A stretch of DNA of 55,396 nucleotides, taken from assembly GCA_902609415.1 (NCBI GenBank), contig CACLRR010000005.1, positions 1 through 55,396 of the forward strand, given 5' to 3'. This document shows, piece by piece, positions 16,384 through 23,771 of this stretch; positions within the stretch are counted from its first letter, which is position 1; each line of letters starts with the position of its first letter. The notes under the pieces were generated by a model that searched no databases, was not told where the DNA came from, and saw only the letters and a program-made list of their open reading frames with translations. The stretch comes from an uncultured Chlamydiae bacterium (GTDB lineage Bacteria; Chlamydiota; Chlamydiia; Chlamydiales; CACLRR01). The translations under genes were made by a program, and so were the position numbers.

Positions 16384-16758
16384 TTATTGCAGCAGCAGCG
16401 GGCTCCTAAGTGAAGCTAGTTGATAGAGTATTGTATAATTTGATTCTTTTCTAAATTGACATAGTGGATTACTTCCTATTACAGAGAGCTTAAGGACAGA
16501 AAACTCAAACTTGCGCACTTTATTTCTTAAAAAACAGCAACAGAAAGTCTCTTGTACTTCACCAGTAACAATAACCTCTACATCCCATTTCCTATCGTCA
16601 ATGCAATACGATATAGCATGAATTTTTGTAAATATAGGTAACTTATCAAGCTCATCATTTGCTTCAAAACGTTCAATATGGTGCCTTAGTTCTGTGTCTA
16701 CAAGATTTTGTGTTATAATCATGACAAAGAGTTTAACAAAAAGAAACCCTATAATCAA
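16384..16758 (-). CDS. Hypothetical protein
   Basis: I do not recognise this 124-residue product. The first 17 residues are hydrophobic (MIIGFLFVKLFVMIITQ), and a start at Met13 would remove most of them. The middle (IHAISYCIDDRKWDVEVIVTGEV) reads as a beta-rich region, followed by FCCCFL. It is convergent with the Inc-like gene, with a 23-base gap and no clear terminator. No good ribosome site is seen for either start, so the gene may be weakly expressed or partly decayed. Confidence 0.4.
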   Translation of the reverse strand: MIIGFLFVKLFVMIITQNLVDTELRHHIERFEANDELDKLPIFTKIHAISYCIDDRKWDVEVIVTGEVQETFCCCFLRNKVRKFEFSVLKLSVIGSNPLCQFRKESNYTILYQLASLRSPLLLQ

Positions 16759-16775
16759 GTTACGATTGCTCTATA

Positions 16776-16784
16776 TGATAAAAT
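16776..16784 (+). promoter_or_regulatory. Extended -10 promoter element
   Basis: TGATAAAAT lies 57 bases before the GTG start of the deaminase/PIG-L fusion. Confidence 0.45.
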
Positions 16785-16841
16785 TCTTTTAGTTAAATCT
16801 TTAATTGATATATAGTTATATTTTTTCTATGTAGGAGAATT

Positions 16842-19031
16842 GTGAACAAACTAATCATTTTAGCGCTACTGGTTATAACACTTATGCAAAAACTAAACGG
16901 CTCATGTGTCGAAAATTATTACAACCAACACTCTCATCATAAGATGCGGTCTAAACATGAAAAAGTTGACTGTATAGAAGTTAACACACCTCGAGAGCTT
17001 GGGAAGATTGCAGCTCTTCGCCTTATTGAATGGCTCATAGATAATCCAAAAGGCGTTATCTCTCTTCCTACCGGGAAAACTCCAGAATATTTAATCAAAC
17101 ACCTTACCTATTTTAAAAAGAACTGGGCTAGTGAGGCCGTGCAATCAGAACTTTTATCTATTGGAATTACATCTGATCAGTTTCCTGACACATCTAACAT
17201 AAAGTTCGTGCAAATGGATGAATTTTATCCTATTGACTCTTCCCAATCAAATAGCTTCCTCTACTATATTAACACCTATTATAAACAGATTTTAGATCTA
17301 AAAGATGAAAATATGATCACAATGGATTTTTCCTCAATAGATGACCCCCATCTCTTCTGTAAGGAATATGAAAAAAAAATCAAAAGTGTTGGTGGCATTG
17401 GTTTCTTTATAGGTGGAATTGGACCAGATGGACACCTAGCGTTTAATATGAGTGGTACACCATTTGAAAAAGAAACGCACCTTACTCAGCTTAATTATCA
17501 AAGCGCAGCAGCTGCTGCAGTTGATCTAGGTGGAATAGAAAATTCAAGAGATGCTAAGGCCATAACTATTGGCATTGAAACACTAAATATTCACCCCTCC
17601 CCTGTTGTTATTGTTATAGCTTGTGGTGAGGGTAAAGCAAATATCATAAAAAAATCGATTGAAGAGCCTGCAAACACTATCTTACCTGCGAGTGCATTGC
17701 AGAAAATCAAGGGATCTAAATTTTATCTTACAAGTAGTGCTGCTTCAGAACTCACTTCAAGGGAGATTATTAATCACACAGAAGAGAAAATTCTTATTGA
17801 TTTAGCTTTGCTACTAGGAAAACAGATCGATCTACTTACAGAAGATGACTTTAATACAACACCAGTATCTAAACACTTTATTGAGAATTTAGATGATGAT
17901 CTTGTTACAAGACTTAAATGTGTTAGAGAAAGTTTAATACAAAAAATTGAAAAAGGTCTAAATTTACCAGAAAATAATAGAGTTGTTCATACAGCTCCAC
18001 ATCATGACGATGTTATGCTCTCATACTTTGCTTGTATGGAGCATTTATTAAAAAATAATAGCAATCATTTCTTATATCTAACAAGTGGCTTTAACTCTGT
18101 CAGTAATTATTTTCTAGAAGAGAGAATTGACTTTGCCTTAAATCATTTACATTCCGACCTTCTTTTTGATACTAGCTATCAAGATCTTCTTAATATGTAT
18201 GCCTATGCCTATAAATCAAATCTTTCTCTGGAAACACTTGAAAATGCTATCTTCCTCCATCAGATCAAACCAATCTCTAGAGCAACAAACTTGGAGGAAA
18301 TGCAAGATTACCTCTATTGGATAAAGAGCAGTTACCTAGCTTCCCTTTTTCCTGGGAAGAAAGATTCCTCAGAAATCCAAATATTAAAAGGTGCCTTAAG
18401 AGAATCTGAAGTAGATAGGCTATGGGCAATTGATAATGTGCCAAACAGCTCAATTTCCCACCTTCGCTCAAAATTTTATACTGGTGACCTATTCACTCCA
18501 ATGCCTACAAAAGATAGGGATGCTCTTCCCCTCCTTCCATTTATTACAGATGACAATACCCCTGATATTGTGACTGTAGCATTTGACCCAGAAGGAACAG
18601 GACCCGACACACACTATAAGGTGCTTCAGGTTGTTGCAGAAGCGCTTAGAGCTGATCTTCTTAAAGATCACAAAATAAGAGTTTGGGGATACCGTAACGT
18701 ATGGCATACATTCGATCTAAGCGAAGATGACCTTCTCATCATTCCTGTAAATAAAACAAAGCTTGATGAGCTTCACAAAAGGTTTGTTACCTGCTTTTCA
18801 ACACAAAAAAATGCTTCGTTTCCTGCACACCAACTAGATGGACCGTTCTCTCTACTATCAGTAAAAATTCAAAAAGAGCAACTAAACCATCTAGCTACCC
18901 TTCTAGGAAATAAATACATACAGGATCATCCTCAGCTAGAATCTGCCTCTGGCCTCCTTTTTCTAAAAGAGATGACCAAGGAGCAGTTTTTAGAAAGTGC
19001 AAAACATCTTGAAGACCAACTTGAAAAATAG
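16842..19031 (+). CDS. Exported GlcN6P deaminase-like / PIG-L fusion
   Basis: The protein is 729 residues. Residues 1-21 form a signal peptide (MNKLIILALLVITLMQ core). Residues 45-310 are a NagB-type domain: SLPTGKTPEYL at 74-84, MDEF with D126, and GIGPDGHLAFN with D196 and H198. NagB turns glucosamine-6-phosphate into fructose-6-phosphate and ammonia. The family's catalytic Glu after AFN is Met203 here, so activity may be altered. A PIG-L deacetylase domain follows from about 380, with its metal motif as PHHDDVML (386-393). The same NagB plus PIG-L order is known in Bacteroidetes. The start is GTG with AGGAG four bases upstream. A decayed copy of its 3' end lies at 20431-20580. Export of this enzyme is unexpected. 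Confidence 0.85.
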   Translation: MNKLIILALLVITLMQKLNGSCVENYYNQHSHHKMRSKHEKVDCIEVNTPRELGKIAALRLIEWLIDNPKGVISLPTGKTPEYLIKHLTYFKKNWASEAVQSELLSIGITSDQFPDTSNIKFVQMDEFYPIDSSQSNSFLYYINTYYKQILDLKDENMITMDFSSIDDPHLFCKEYEKKIKSVGGIGFFIGGIGPDGHLAFNMSGTPFEKETHLTQLNYQSAAAAAVDLGGIENSRDAKAITIGIETLNIHPSPVVIVIACGEGKANIIKKSIEEPANTILPASALQKIKGSKFYLTSSAASELTSREIINHTEEKILIDLALLLGKQIDLLTEDDFNTTPVSKHFIENLDDDLVTRLKCVRESLIQKIEKGLNLPENNRVVHTAPHHDDVMLSYFACMEHLLKNNSNHFLYLTSGFNSVSNYFLEERIDFALNHLHSDLLFDTSYQDLLNMYAYAYKSNLSLETLENAIFLHQIKPISRATNLEEMQDYLYWIKSSYLASLFPGKKDSSEIQILKGALRESEVDRLWAIDNVPNSSISHLRSKFYTGDLFTPMPTKDRDALPLLPFITDDNTPDIVTVAFDPEGTGPDTHYKVLQVVAEALRADLLKDHKIRVWGYRNVWHTFDLSEDDLLIIPVNKTKLDELHKRFVTCFSTQKNASFPAHQLDGPFSLLSVKIQKEQLNHLATLLGNKYIQDHPQLESASGLLFLKEMTKEQFLESAKHLEDQLEK

Positions 19032-19324
19032 CTAGCTTTAACTTGATTCACCCGACACAAATGTGTAATAAATATTTTTTATCAGGATGATTAGCTAGAT
19101 TATTTAAAAAATCTGAAAGGAATAGTGGTTAGTAATAGCGGCAAAAAGGTTTCATTAAAATATTTTATATCTATTTTGAAGTGAAAAAGTACTTCAGATA
19201 ATAAAATAAAGTCTTTAATTACCTTTATTTTGCGTTTATTTTAATTAATAGAGGTCTGTTTATTGTATACTAACATATTTTATGTTATGATTTATGCTTT
19301 AAATAGTTGATTACAGGAGAGACC

Positions 19325-20398
19325 ATGTTACCTACACCCGCATATACCCTATCAAATGCCCTTTCTTGGGGCCTTTGTAAGAGCCATTTTGATCAAGCAA
19401 ATCTAACAAGCAGCAAAGGAATTAAACACCTTTCGCTAGCGCTCCTAGAGACCCTACCAATCCTATCTCAAATAGTCTCCCTTATAGAATTGGTTGCCGT
19501 TAACATCTTCCAGGCTCTTACTTCAGTTTCGGTACCAAATAGACGCACTACACTTATTGAAGCGTACAGACAGATAGAAGCCATCATGGATCAAGGATAT
19601 TATATGCATGGTACTAATAAGATTGAAGTTGCAAGTAATAGGCTACAGGAAATGACAAGAATCTGTACATTTGATGATAGTGACATAAAGACATTTAAGG
19701 CAAATGAATTAGATAGAGTTAAAAAGGAACGAACAAGGTTCGCCTGCAAAAATTGTGACACGTTTGATTTAGCAAGAGACTCTTTAACATTGTCGGATGT
19801 TACGAAAGTAGCTGTACTTAATATGGCCAATGCAACAAGTGCTGGTGGAGGGGTGAAGAGAGGTGCAAGGGCTCAAGAGGAAGACTTAGCCAGAAGGTCT
19901 GACTTAATGCATTCAATAGATCCAAGTAGAAATACTCACTTAAAAAGAAGTGAAGGTAGTGGAAAAAACATACCAGAAGATGGCATCATCTACTCACAAG
20001 GAGTGACAGTCTTTAGAAGACAAAATGAGGATGGCTCTTTTAGCAATCTCCCAAACGATGAAGTATTTACGTGTGATGTGATCTCTTCTGCAGCACTTAT
20101 AGGAACAACGCATGAAGATTACAGAGAAAAGATGATGAAAAAAATAGAAATGCAGTTGATTTCTGCAATTATGCAAGGTGTTGATTGCCTAATTCTCGGA
20201 GCTTTTGGATGTGGAGCCTTTGGTAATGATCCTAAAGAGGTTGCTGCTATGTATGAAGAGCTTCTATTTGACTGTGGTTTGTACGAATATTTTTATGAAA
20301 TAGGTTTTGCAGTCAAAGTTGTTAAAGAGAAGGATCAACAGAATTTTGATGAATTTAGTAAAATGATATCCAGACATATGGAGAATAAAACAAGATAG
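19325..20398 (+). CDS. Microbial-type poly(ADP-ribose) glycohydrolase
   Basis: The protein is 357 residues from the ATG that follows AGGAGAGACC. The catalytic signature of PARG macrodomains is complete: AGGGVKRGARAQEE, with GGG at 174-176 and the two catalytic Glu at 185-186. The body (about 80-340) matches the TIGR02452 / DUF2263 type, which removes ADP-ribose from proteins. GAFGCGAFGNDP is the second macrodomain loop. Residues 31-65 form an extra hydrophobic segment (LSLALLETLPILSQIVSLIELVAVN split by Pro) that ordinary bacterial PARGs lack and that could bind a membrane. It follows the deaminase fusion on the same strand after about 290 bases. It might act on host ADP-ribosylation or protect against an ADP-ribosylating toxin. 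Confidence 0.85.
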   Translation: MLPTPAYTLSNALSWGLCKSHFDQANLTSSKGIKHLSLALLETLPILSQIVSLIELVAVNIFQALTSVSVPNRRTTLIEAYRQIEAIMDQGYYMHGTNKIEVASNRLQEMTRICTFDDSDIKTFKANELDRVKKERTRFACKNCDTFDLARDSLTLSDVTKVAVLNMANATSAGGGVKRGARAQEEDLARRSDLMHSIDPSRNTHLKRSEGSGKNIPEDGIIYSQGVTVFRRQNEDGSFSNLPNDEVFTCDVISSAALIGTTHEDYREKMMKKIEMQLISAIMQGVDCLILGAFGCGAFGNDPKEVAAMYEELLFDCGLYEYFYEIGFAVKVVKEKDQQNFDEFSKMISRHMENKTR

Positions 20399-20430
20399 AC
20401 TTTATTTTCATGGATAATGACTAGCAACAC

Positions 20431-20580
20431 GATCATCCTCCGCTAGAATATGCCTCTGGCCCCCTCCTTTTTTTCTAAAAGAGAAGACCAAAGAGCACTT
20501 TTTAGAAACTGCAAAATACCTTGAAGACTAACTTAAAAAAAATAGCTAGCTTTAACCTGATTCACCTGAACTAATGTGTG
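20431..20580 (+). repeat. Decayed copy of the deaminase-fusion 3' end
   Basis: The segment matches 18923-19067 with small indels: GATCATCCTC, GCTAGAAT, TGCCTCTGGCC, TTTTTCTAAAAGAGA, CTTGAAGAC and AAATAGCTAGCTTTAAC appear in the same order. It carries the last codons, stop and 3' flank of the upstream gene but no open frame. Confidence 0.85.
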
Positions 20581-21193
20581 TCTCACCTTCATTTTCTTGC
20601 GTTGGTTCGTAGTCTGAAAAATATACATAGTTACATTCTGCAAGATCATCTTCTACTAGATTTATCACTGTGGAATTCTCTGTTAGCCTGGCAAAAAATA
20701 GCCGTTCAAACTCCGTCCATTCAGGATCTGTTTTTTCGATTATAGTCCCAGCATGATCTCTAATATAAAGTTGACCACCCCCGTCAGTTGCAAGTATTAA
20801 TCCTAATGCATCAAATATAAGTTCTGCAATATCGACTGCGCTTCGTTCATCTTGTCTACACAAACCTAACGGCACCTTATACTTGATATTATTTAACTTA
20901 GGAGGAGAAGTGATAACTTTTACATGTCGAGGATCACTATCATAATCTTTTAAGAATTGCCTAAAAGTATATTCTGGTTCTGTAATGCCATTAATTTGAC
21001 ACTTCGTTCCTTTAGTTGATAATATAGAACTTTTATCTCGTTTAATATCAATGATATAAGCTCTTGCTTGAGATAAATCATCGTACTGATATGCAGTAAG
21101 CAATGTTTTTATGAGCTCTAGCGTATCTTTATAAGGCTTTAGTTTACCTTCCCCATCGCTATTTTGTGATGGATCTTTTTGTTCATTATTCAT
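20552..21193 (-). CDS. Hypothetical protein
   Basis: I do not recognise this 213-residue soluble protein. It has no signal peptide or membrane helix. The middle holds DIAELIFDALGLILATDGGGQLYIRDHAG, a short helix plus beta-hairpin. The start is well supported: ATG with AAGGAG upstream and a TGATATAAT element at 21217-21225. Its last ten codons (THISSGESG) are read from the antisense strand of the decayed deaminase copy, so the C-terminus appears to have been replaced when that segment was inserted. Confidence 0.65.
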   Translation of the reverse strand: MNNEQKDPSQNSDGEGKLKPYKDTLELIKTLLTAYQYDDLSQARAYIIDIKRDKSSILSTKGTKCQINGITEPEYTFRQFLKDYDSDPRHVKVITSPPKLNNIKYKVPLGLCRQDERSAVDIAELIFDALGLILATDGGGQLYIRDHAGTIIEKTDPEWTEFERLFFARLTENSTVINLVEDDLAECNYVYFSDYEPTQENEGETHISSGESG

Positions 21194-21216
21194 CTTTATC
21201 TCCTTTTTGATTTATA

Positions 21217-21225
21217 TTATATCAG
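21217..21225 (-). promoter_or_regulatory. Extended -10 promoter element
   Basis: The minus strand reads TGATATAAT about 25 bases before the ATG at 21193. Confidence 0.5.
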
Positions 21226-21238
21226 GAGGTAGAAATTT

Positions 21239-21526
21239 CTATTTTGAAAGGAGAAGAGGCTCGCCAAAGTGGACTGTGAAGCTCACAGGTCCTGGCATTG
21301 AAGGCTTTTCATAGTTAATTTTGATAGGCAGAACAAACTCATTTGTAATGATGATGTACCCAGGAGACGACCTAGTAATCTCCTGAATTACAACCCCACT
21401 GTTAAAGTTTTCATCGTTTTTGGCTTTATCTAAGATTGCCTGGATCTCTTTAATATCCTGATATAATGGAGGAAGGACAGCATTTAGAGGTAAGCAGGTA
21501 AGTATGAATATAATAATTCGTAACAT
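21239..21526 (-). CDS. Small secreted protein
   Basis: The protein is 95 residues. I place the start at the second Met because GGAG lies within the longer version at 6-base spacing. The result begins MLRIIIFILTCLPLNA, a good signal peptide. The mature part (LPPLYQDIKEIQAILDKA, then beta strands GYIIITNEFVLPIKINY) resembles short periplasmic proteins found across Chlamydiae, from memory of the family rather than a search. It is divergent from the outer-membrane-like gene at 21579, and the two share about 50 bases of upstream DNA. The role is unknown. Confidence 0.65.
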   Translation of the reverse strand: MLRIIIFILTCLPLNAVLPPLYQDIKEIQAILDKAKNDENFNSGVVIQEITRSSPGYIIITNEFVLPIKINYEKPSMPGPVSFTVHFGEPLLLSK

Positions 21527-21578
21527 AGGGTTCTCCATTTCTTGTGTATTAAATCAGAATATACCTTACAATAAAAGG

Positions 21579-22118
21579 ATGCGAGTATTTTTGTTATATT
21601 TCCCTATGGCTCTTTTTTCGGGGCTTACCGAATTTTCCTTAGGCATGTTTGACAAGAATGGTGTTACATTAGAAGTGCCACTCAATGACTTAAATACTGG
21701 TGATGAGGATTTTATAAAGGGCGCTCACATCTCATACAATAGAAAAATCGTTGCCCCAACCCCCTCTATTCTTTGTCTAACTGGTATTAATGGCGCAATT
21801 ATTGAAAAGGAAGAAGCTAAACTTACAACAATATCTCTTACAGCCACCTATAGACTCTATCTATTGCATCTCCCCCTTTGCAGTGCATTTGTTGAAACAA
21901 GCCTCTTTGCCCCCTCTCTTCTCTCATCAAACGAAAATCTATCCCTAAAAGGCCTTCAGTCTTTTTATCAAAACATGTATGGAGCTGGAATAGAAGCTGG
22001 CTTAAATAAAACAATTATAATTACTGTGAAGTCCATACAATATAAGGAAAAAATCAAAGGCTCGTCAGAAAAAGATATGACACTCCCGCTACAGCTATCT
22101 ATAGGTTTTTCATACTAA
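21579..22118 (+). CDS. Exported, outer-membrane-like protein
   Basis: The protein is 179 residues from ATG 21579. An in-frame start at 21504 would overlap the divergent gene, and the shorter form begins with a proper signal peptide (MRVFLLYFPMALFSG). The rest shows amphipathic strands and ends in an aromatic residue (LQLSIGFSY), the terminal signature of outer-membrane beta-barrels recognised by BamA. No named family is recognised. The ribosome site (AAAAGG) is close to the ATG. It could also be a periplasmic beta protein. Confidence 0.55.
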   Translation: MRVFLLYFPMALFSGLTEFSLGMFDKNGVTLEVPLNDLNTGDEDFIKGAHISYNRKIVAPTPSILCLTGINGAIIEKEEAKLTTISLTATYRLYLLHLPLCSAFVETSLFAPSLLSSNENLSLKGLQSFYQNMYGAGIEAGLNKTIIITVKSIQYKEKIKGSSEKDMTLPLQLSIGFSY

Positions 22119-22207
22119 ATACGAAAAGACTTGTTGTATAATTGAATCTTTATAAATTAAGTTTAAATTTATAAATAAAATATGTATTATATAATAAATG
22201 GAGTTTT

Positions 22208-22753
22208 ATTATTTTTATTCATCATAAAAAAAACACAATACAAGAGGCTCTTGACTCCTTTGAAGCTGGTTATCATATAGAGATAGATATAATATACTCA
22301 AATCAAATATTTTATGTTGCCCACAATACAGTAGAGAAAACCTCACTACCTCTTATTGAATTTTTACTTCCACTTTCAAAATATAGAGATAAAAAAATAT
22401 TTTTGGACATTAAGAGTGATAAGGTCAGCGAAATAAAAACTTTAGTAGAAATAACAAAAAAACATAGAGATCAAATCATTTACTGCTCACCACACTTTTA
22501 TCTCTTAAAAGAAATTAAAAAAAACTCTAACAATAAAACCCTCCATTGGTATTTTAAAGATGAGGTCCCAGAGGAAGCAGATATGAAAAAGGATTATGTT
22601 GACTATACCCTCCTTTCGCTATCTACTAAAATCGACACCATACTACATAAAAAGTTTAATGATAAAGAATCTTTGATTCTCTACCTCAATGGTAATCACG
22701 AAACATACATGAAAAAATTTCAAGAGTTAGGATTTTATCATTTTAGTACATAA
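22208..22753 (+). CDS. GDPD-like protein with ATT start
   Basis: The frame from 22208 gives 181 residues that resemble glycerophosphodiester phosphodiesterases: IFIHHKKNTIQEALDSFEAG near the start, then HIEIDI, VAHN, and FLDIKS. In active enzymes the start reads HRG followed by about seven residues and ENT. Here that loop is missing and the Arg is gone, and the HD of the second His is HN. The enzyme is probably inactive. There is no ATG, GTG or TTG at the proper place: GGAG at 22200-22203 precedes ATT at 22208. An ATG at 22198 opens another frame that stops after nine codons. This is either a rare ATT start or a gene that lost its start. Confidence 0.6.
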   Translation: MIFIHHKKNTIQEALDSFEAGYHIEIDIIYSNQIFYVAHNTVEKTSLPLIEFLLPLSKYRDKKIFLDIKSDKVSEIKTLVEITKKHRDQIIYCSPHFYLLKEIKKNSNNKTLHWYFKDEVPEEADMKKDYVDYTLLSLSTKIDTILHKKFNDKESLILYLNGNHETYMKKFQELGFYHFST

Positions 22754-22863
22754 ATTAAGGTTGTATTATTTTAAGAATTTAAATATACTAGATGCAGTTT
22801 ACTTAAGAAATAAGACTTGAGTCGACAAACATATATATTAACAAAGACGTATACGGAGTTATA

Positions 22864-23064
22864 ATGCAAAAAGGTACTGTAAAGTGGTTTAATGAATCAA
22901 AAGGATTTGGATTTTTAGCAGGTGAAGATGGAAATGAGGTGTTTGTTCATTTTTCCGCAATTTCAGGCGATGGATTTAAAACTTTAAATGAAGGACAAGC
23001 TGTTGAATTTGAAGTAGAAGATAGCGAAAAGGGGCCAACAGCAAGAAATGTAGTAGCTCTATAA
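22864..23064 (+). CDS. cspA: Cold-shock protein 1
   Basis: The 66-residue single OB-fold binds single-stranded RNA or DNA and acts as an RNA chaperone. RNP1 is KGFGFLAG and RNP2 is VFVHF; the start [16 protein letters not shown] is typical. The ribosome site is ACGGAG. A clear intrinsic terminator follows at 23078-23120, so it is transcribed alone. Its paralogue is 170 bases downstream on the same strand. Confidence 0.95.
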   Translation: MQKGTVKWFNESKGFGFLAGEDGNEVFVHFSAISGDGFKTLNEGQAVEFEVEDSEKGPTARNVVAL

Positions 23065-23077
23065 TTAGCAATTCATT

Positions 23078-23120
23078 AAAAAGGGCCGCGCAAGTAGTTT
23101 TACTTGAGCGGCCTTTTTTT
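23078..23120 (+). terminator. Intrinsic terminator of cold-shock gene 1
   Basis: GGCCGC pairs with GCGGCC and CAAGTA with TACTTG around a GTTT loop. An A run precedes the stem and seven T follow it. Confidence 0.95.
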
Positions 23121-23239
23121 ATTTGATACTTGTACTATTAATCTTTTAACTTTACAATAGATACTGTCAATACCCACCTATTTTAACAATAAAGTTGTGG
23201 TAATGATTATTTTTAACATAAGAAGTTTACGGAGTAATG

Positions 23240-23446
23240 ATGAAAGGCAAGGTAAAGTGGTTTAATGAAACTAAGGGTTTTGGATTTATAACACCTGATG
23301 ATGGGGGAAAAGATTTATTTGTACACTTTTCCGCAATTTCAGCCGAAGGATTTAAAACTTTAAATGAAGGACAACCTGTTGAATTTGAAGTAGGTCAAGG
23401 AGACAAAGGTCCTACAGCACAGAATGTAAACCCAATAGACAATTAA
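23240..23446 (+). CDS. Cold-shock protein 2
   Basis: The product is 68 residues from the second of two tandem ATGs, which sits 5 bases from GGAG (the first is only 2 bases away). RNP1 is KGFGFITP and RNP2 is LFVHF. The block [17 protein letters not shown] is shared almost exactly with copy 1, so the pair arose by duplication. It is transcribed from its own leader. Confidence 0.95.
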   Translation: MKGKVKWFNETKGFGFITPDDGGKDLFVHFSAISAEGFKTLNEGQPVEFEVGQGDKGPTAQNVNPIDN

Positions 23447-23771
23447 ACCACAACTAGGATGAGGAGGTGAGTTAACTCAACTCCTCTCTATCCCCCTTCT
23501 TTTACTTACTGCAATTTACCCTTGTCTTAAGTATGGTACTAAAAAATAGGTTATATAAATTAATTTGATTTCAATTAAAAATTATTCATATTAATTATAT
23601 TTTATAGTAATTCAATGTCAATAATACTACATATAATTATCCATCAAGAAGCTAAACTTGTGCTATAGATAAAAAAAAAGAAAACAAAATTATAACCTTT
23701 ACCTCCTTGACAAATATTTTTTTTATTAAGTAATGTGCCAAATAACGCGACTATAATTTGGTTATGCTTAA
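23447..23771. other. Intergenic stretch before efflux operon
   Basis: Apart from the hairpin at 23461-23486 the gap is AT-rich. A TTGACA (23708-23713) and a TATAAT near 23750 are visible, but their spacing is too long for one promoter. No gene is seen. Confidence 0.4.
23461..23486 (+). terminator. Hairpin after cold-shock gene 2
   Basis: GAGGAG pairs with CTCCTC and TGAG with CTCA around TTAA; a pyrimidine-rich stretch follows at about 23490-23505. Confidence 0.7.

Noticed and set aside
22198-22753. A simple frameshift in the GDPD-like gene
   Set aside because: The ATG at 22198 would need a one-base change, but GGAG followed by ATT at good spacing explains the frame without one. A frameshift remains possible.
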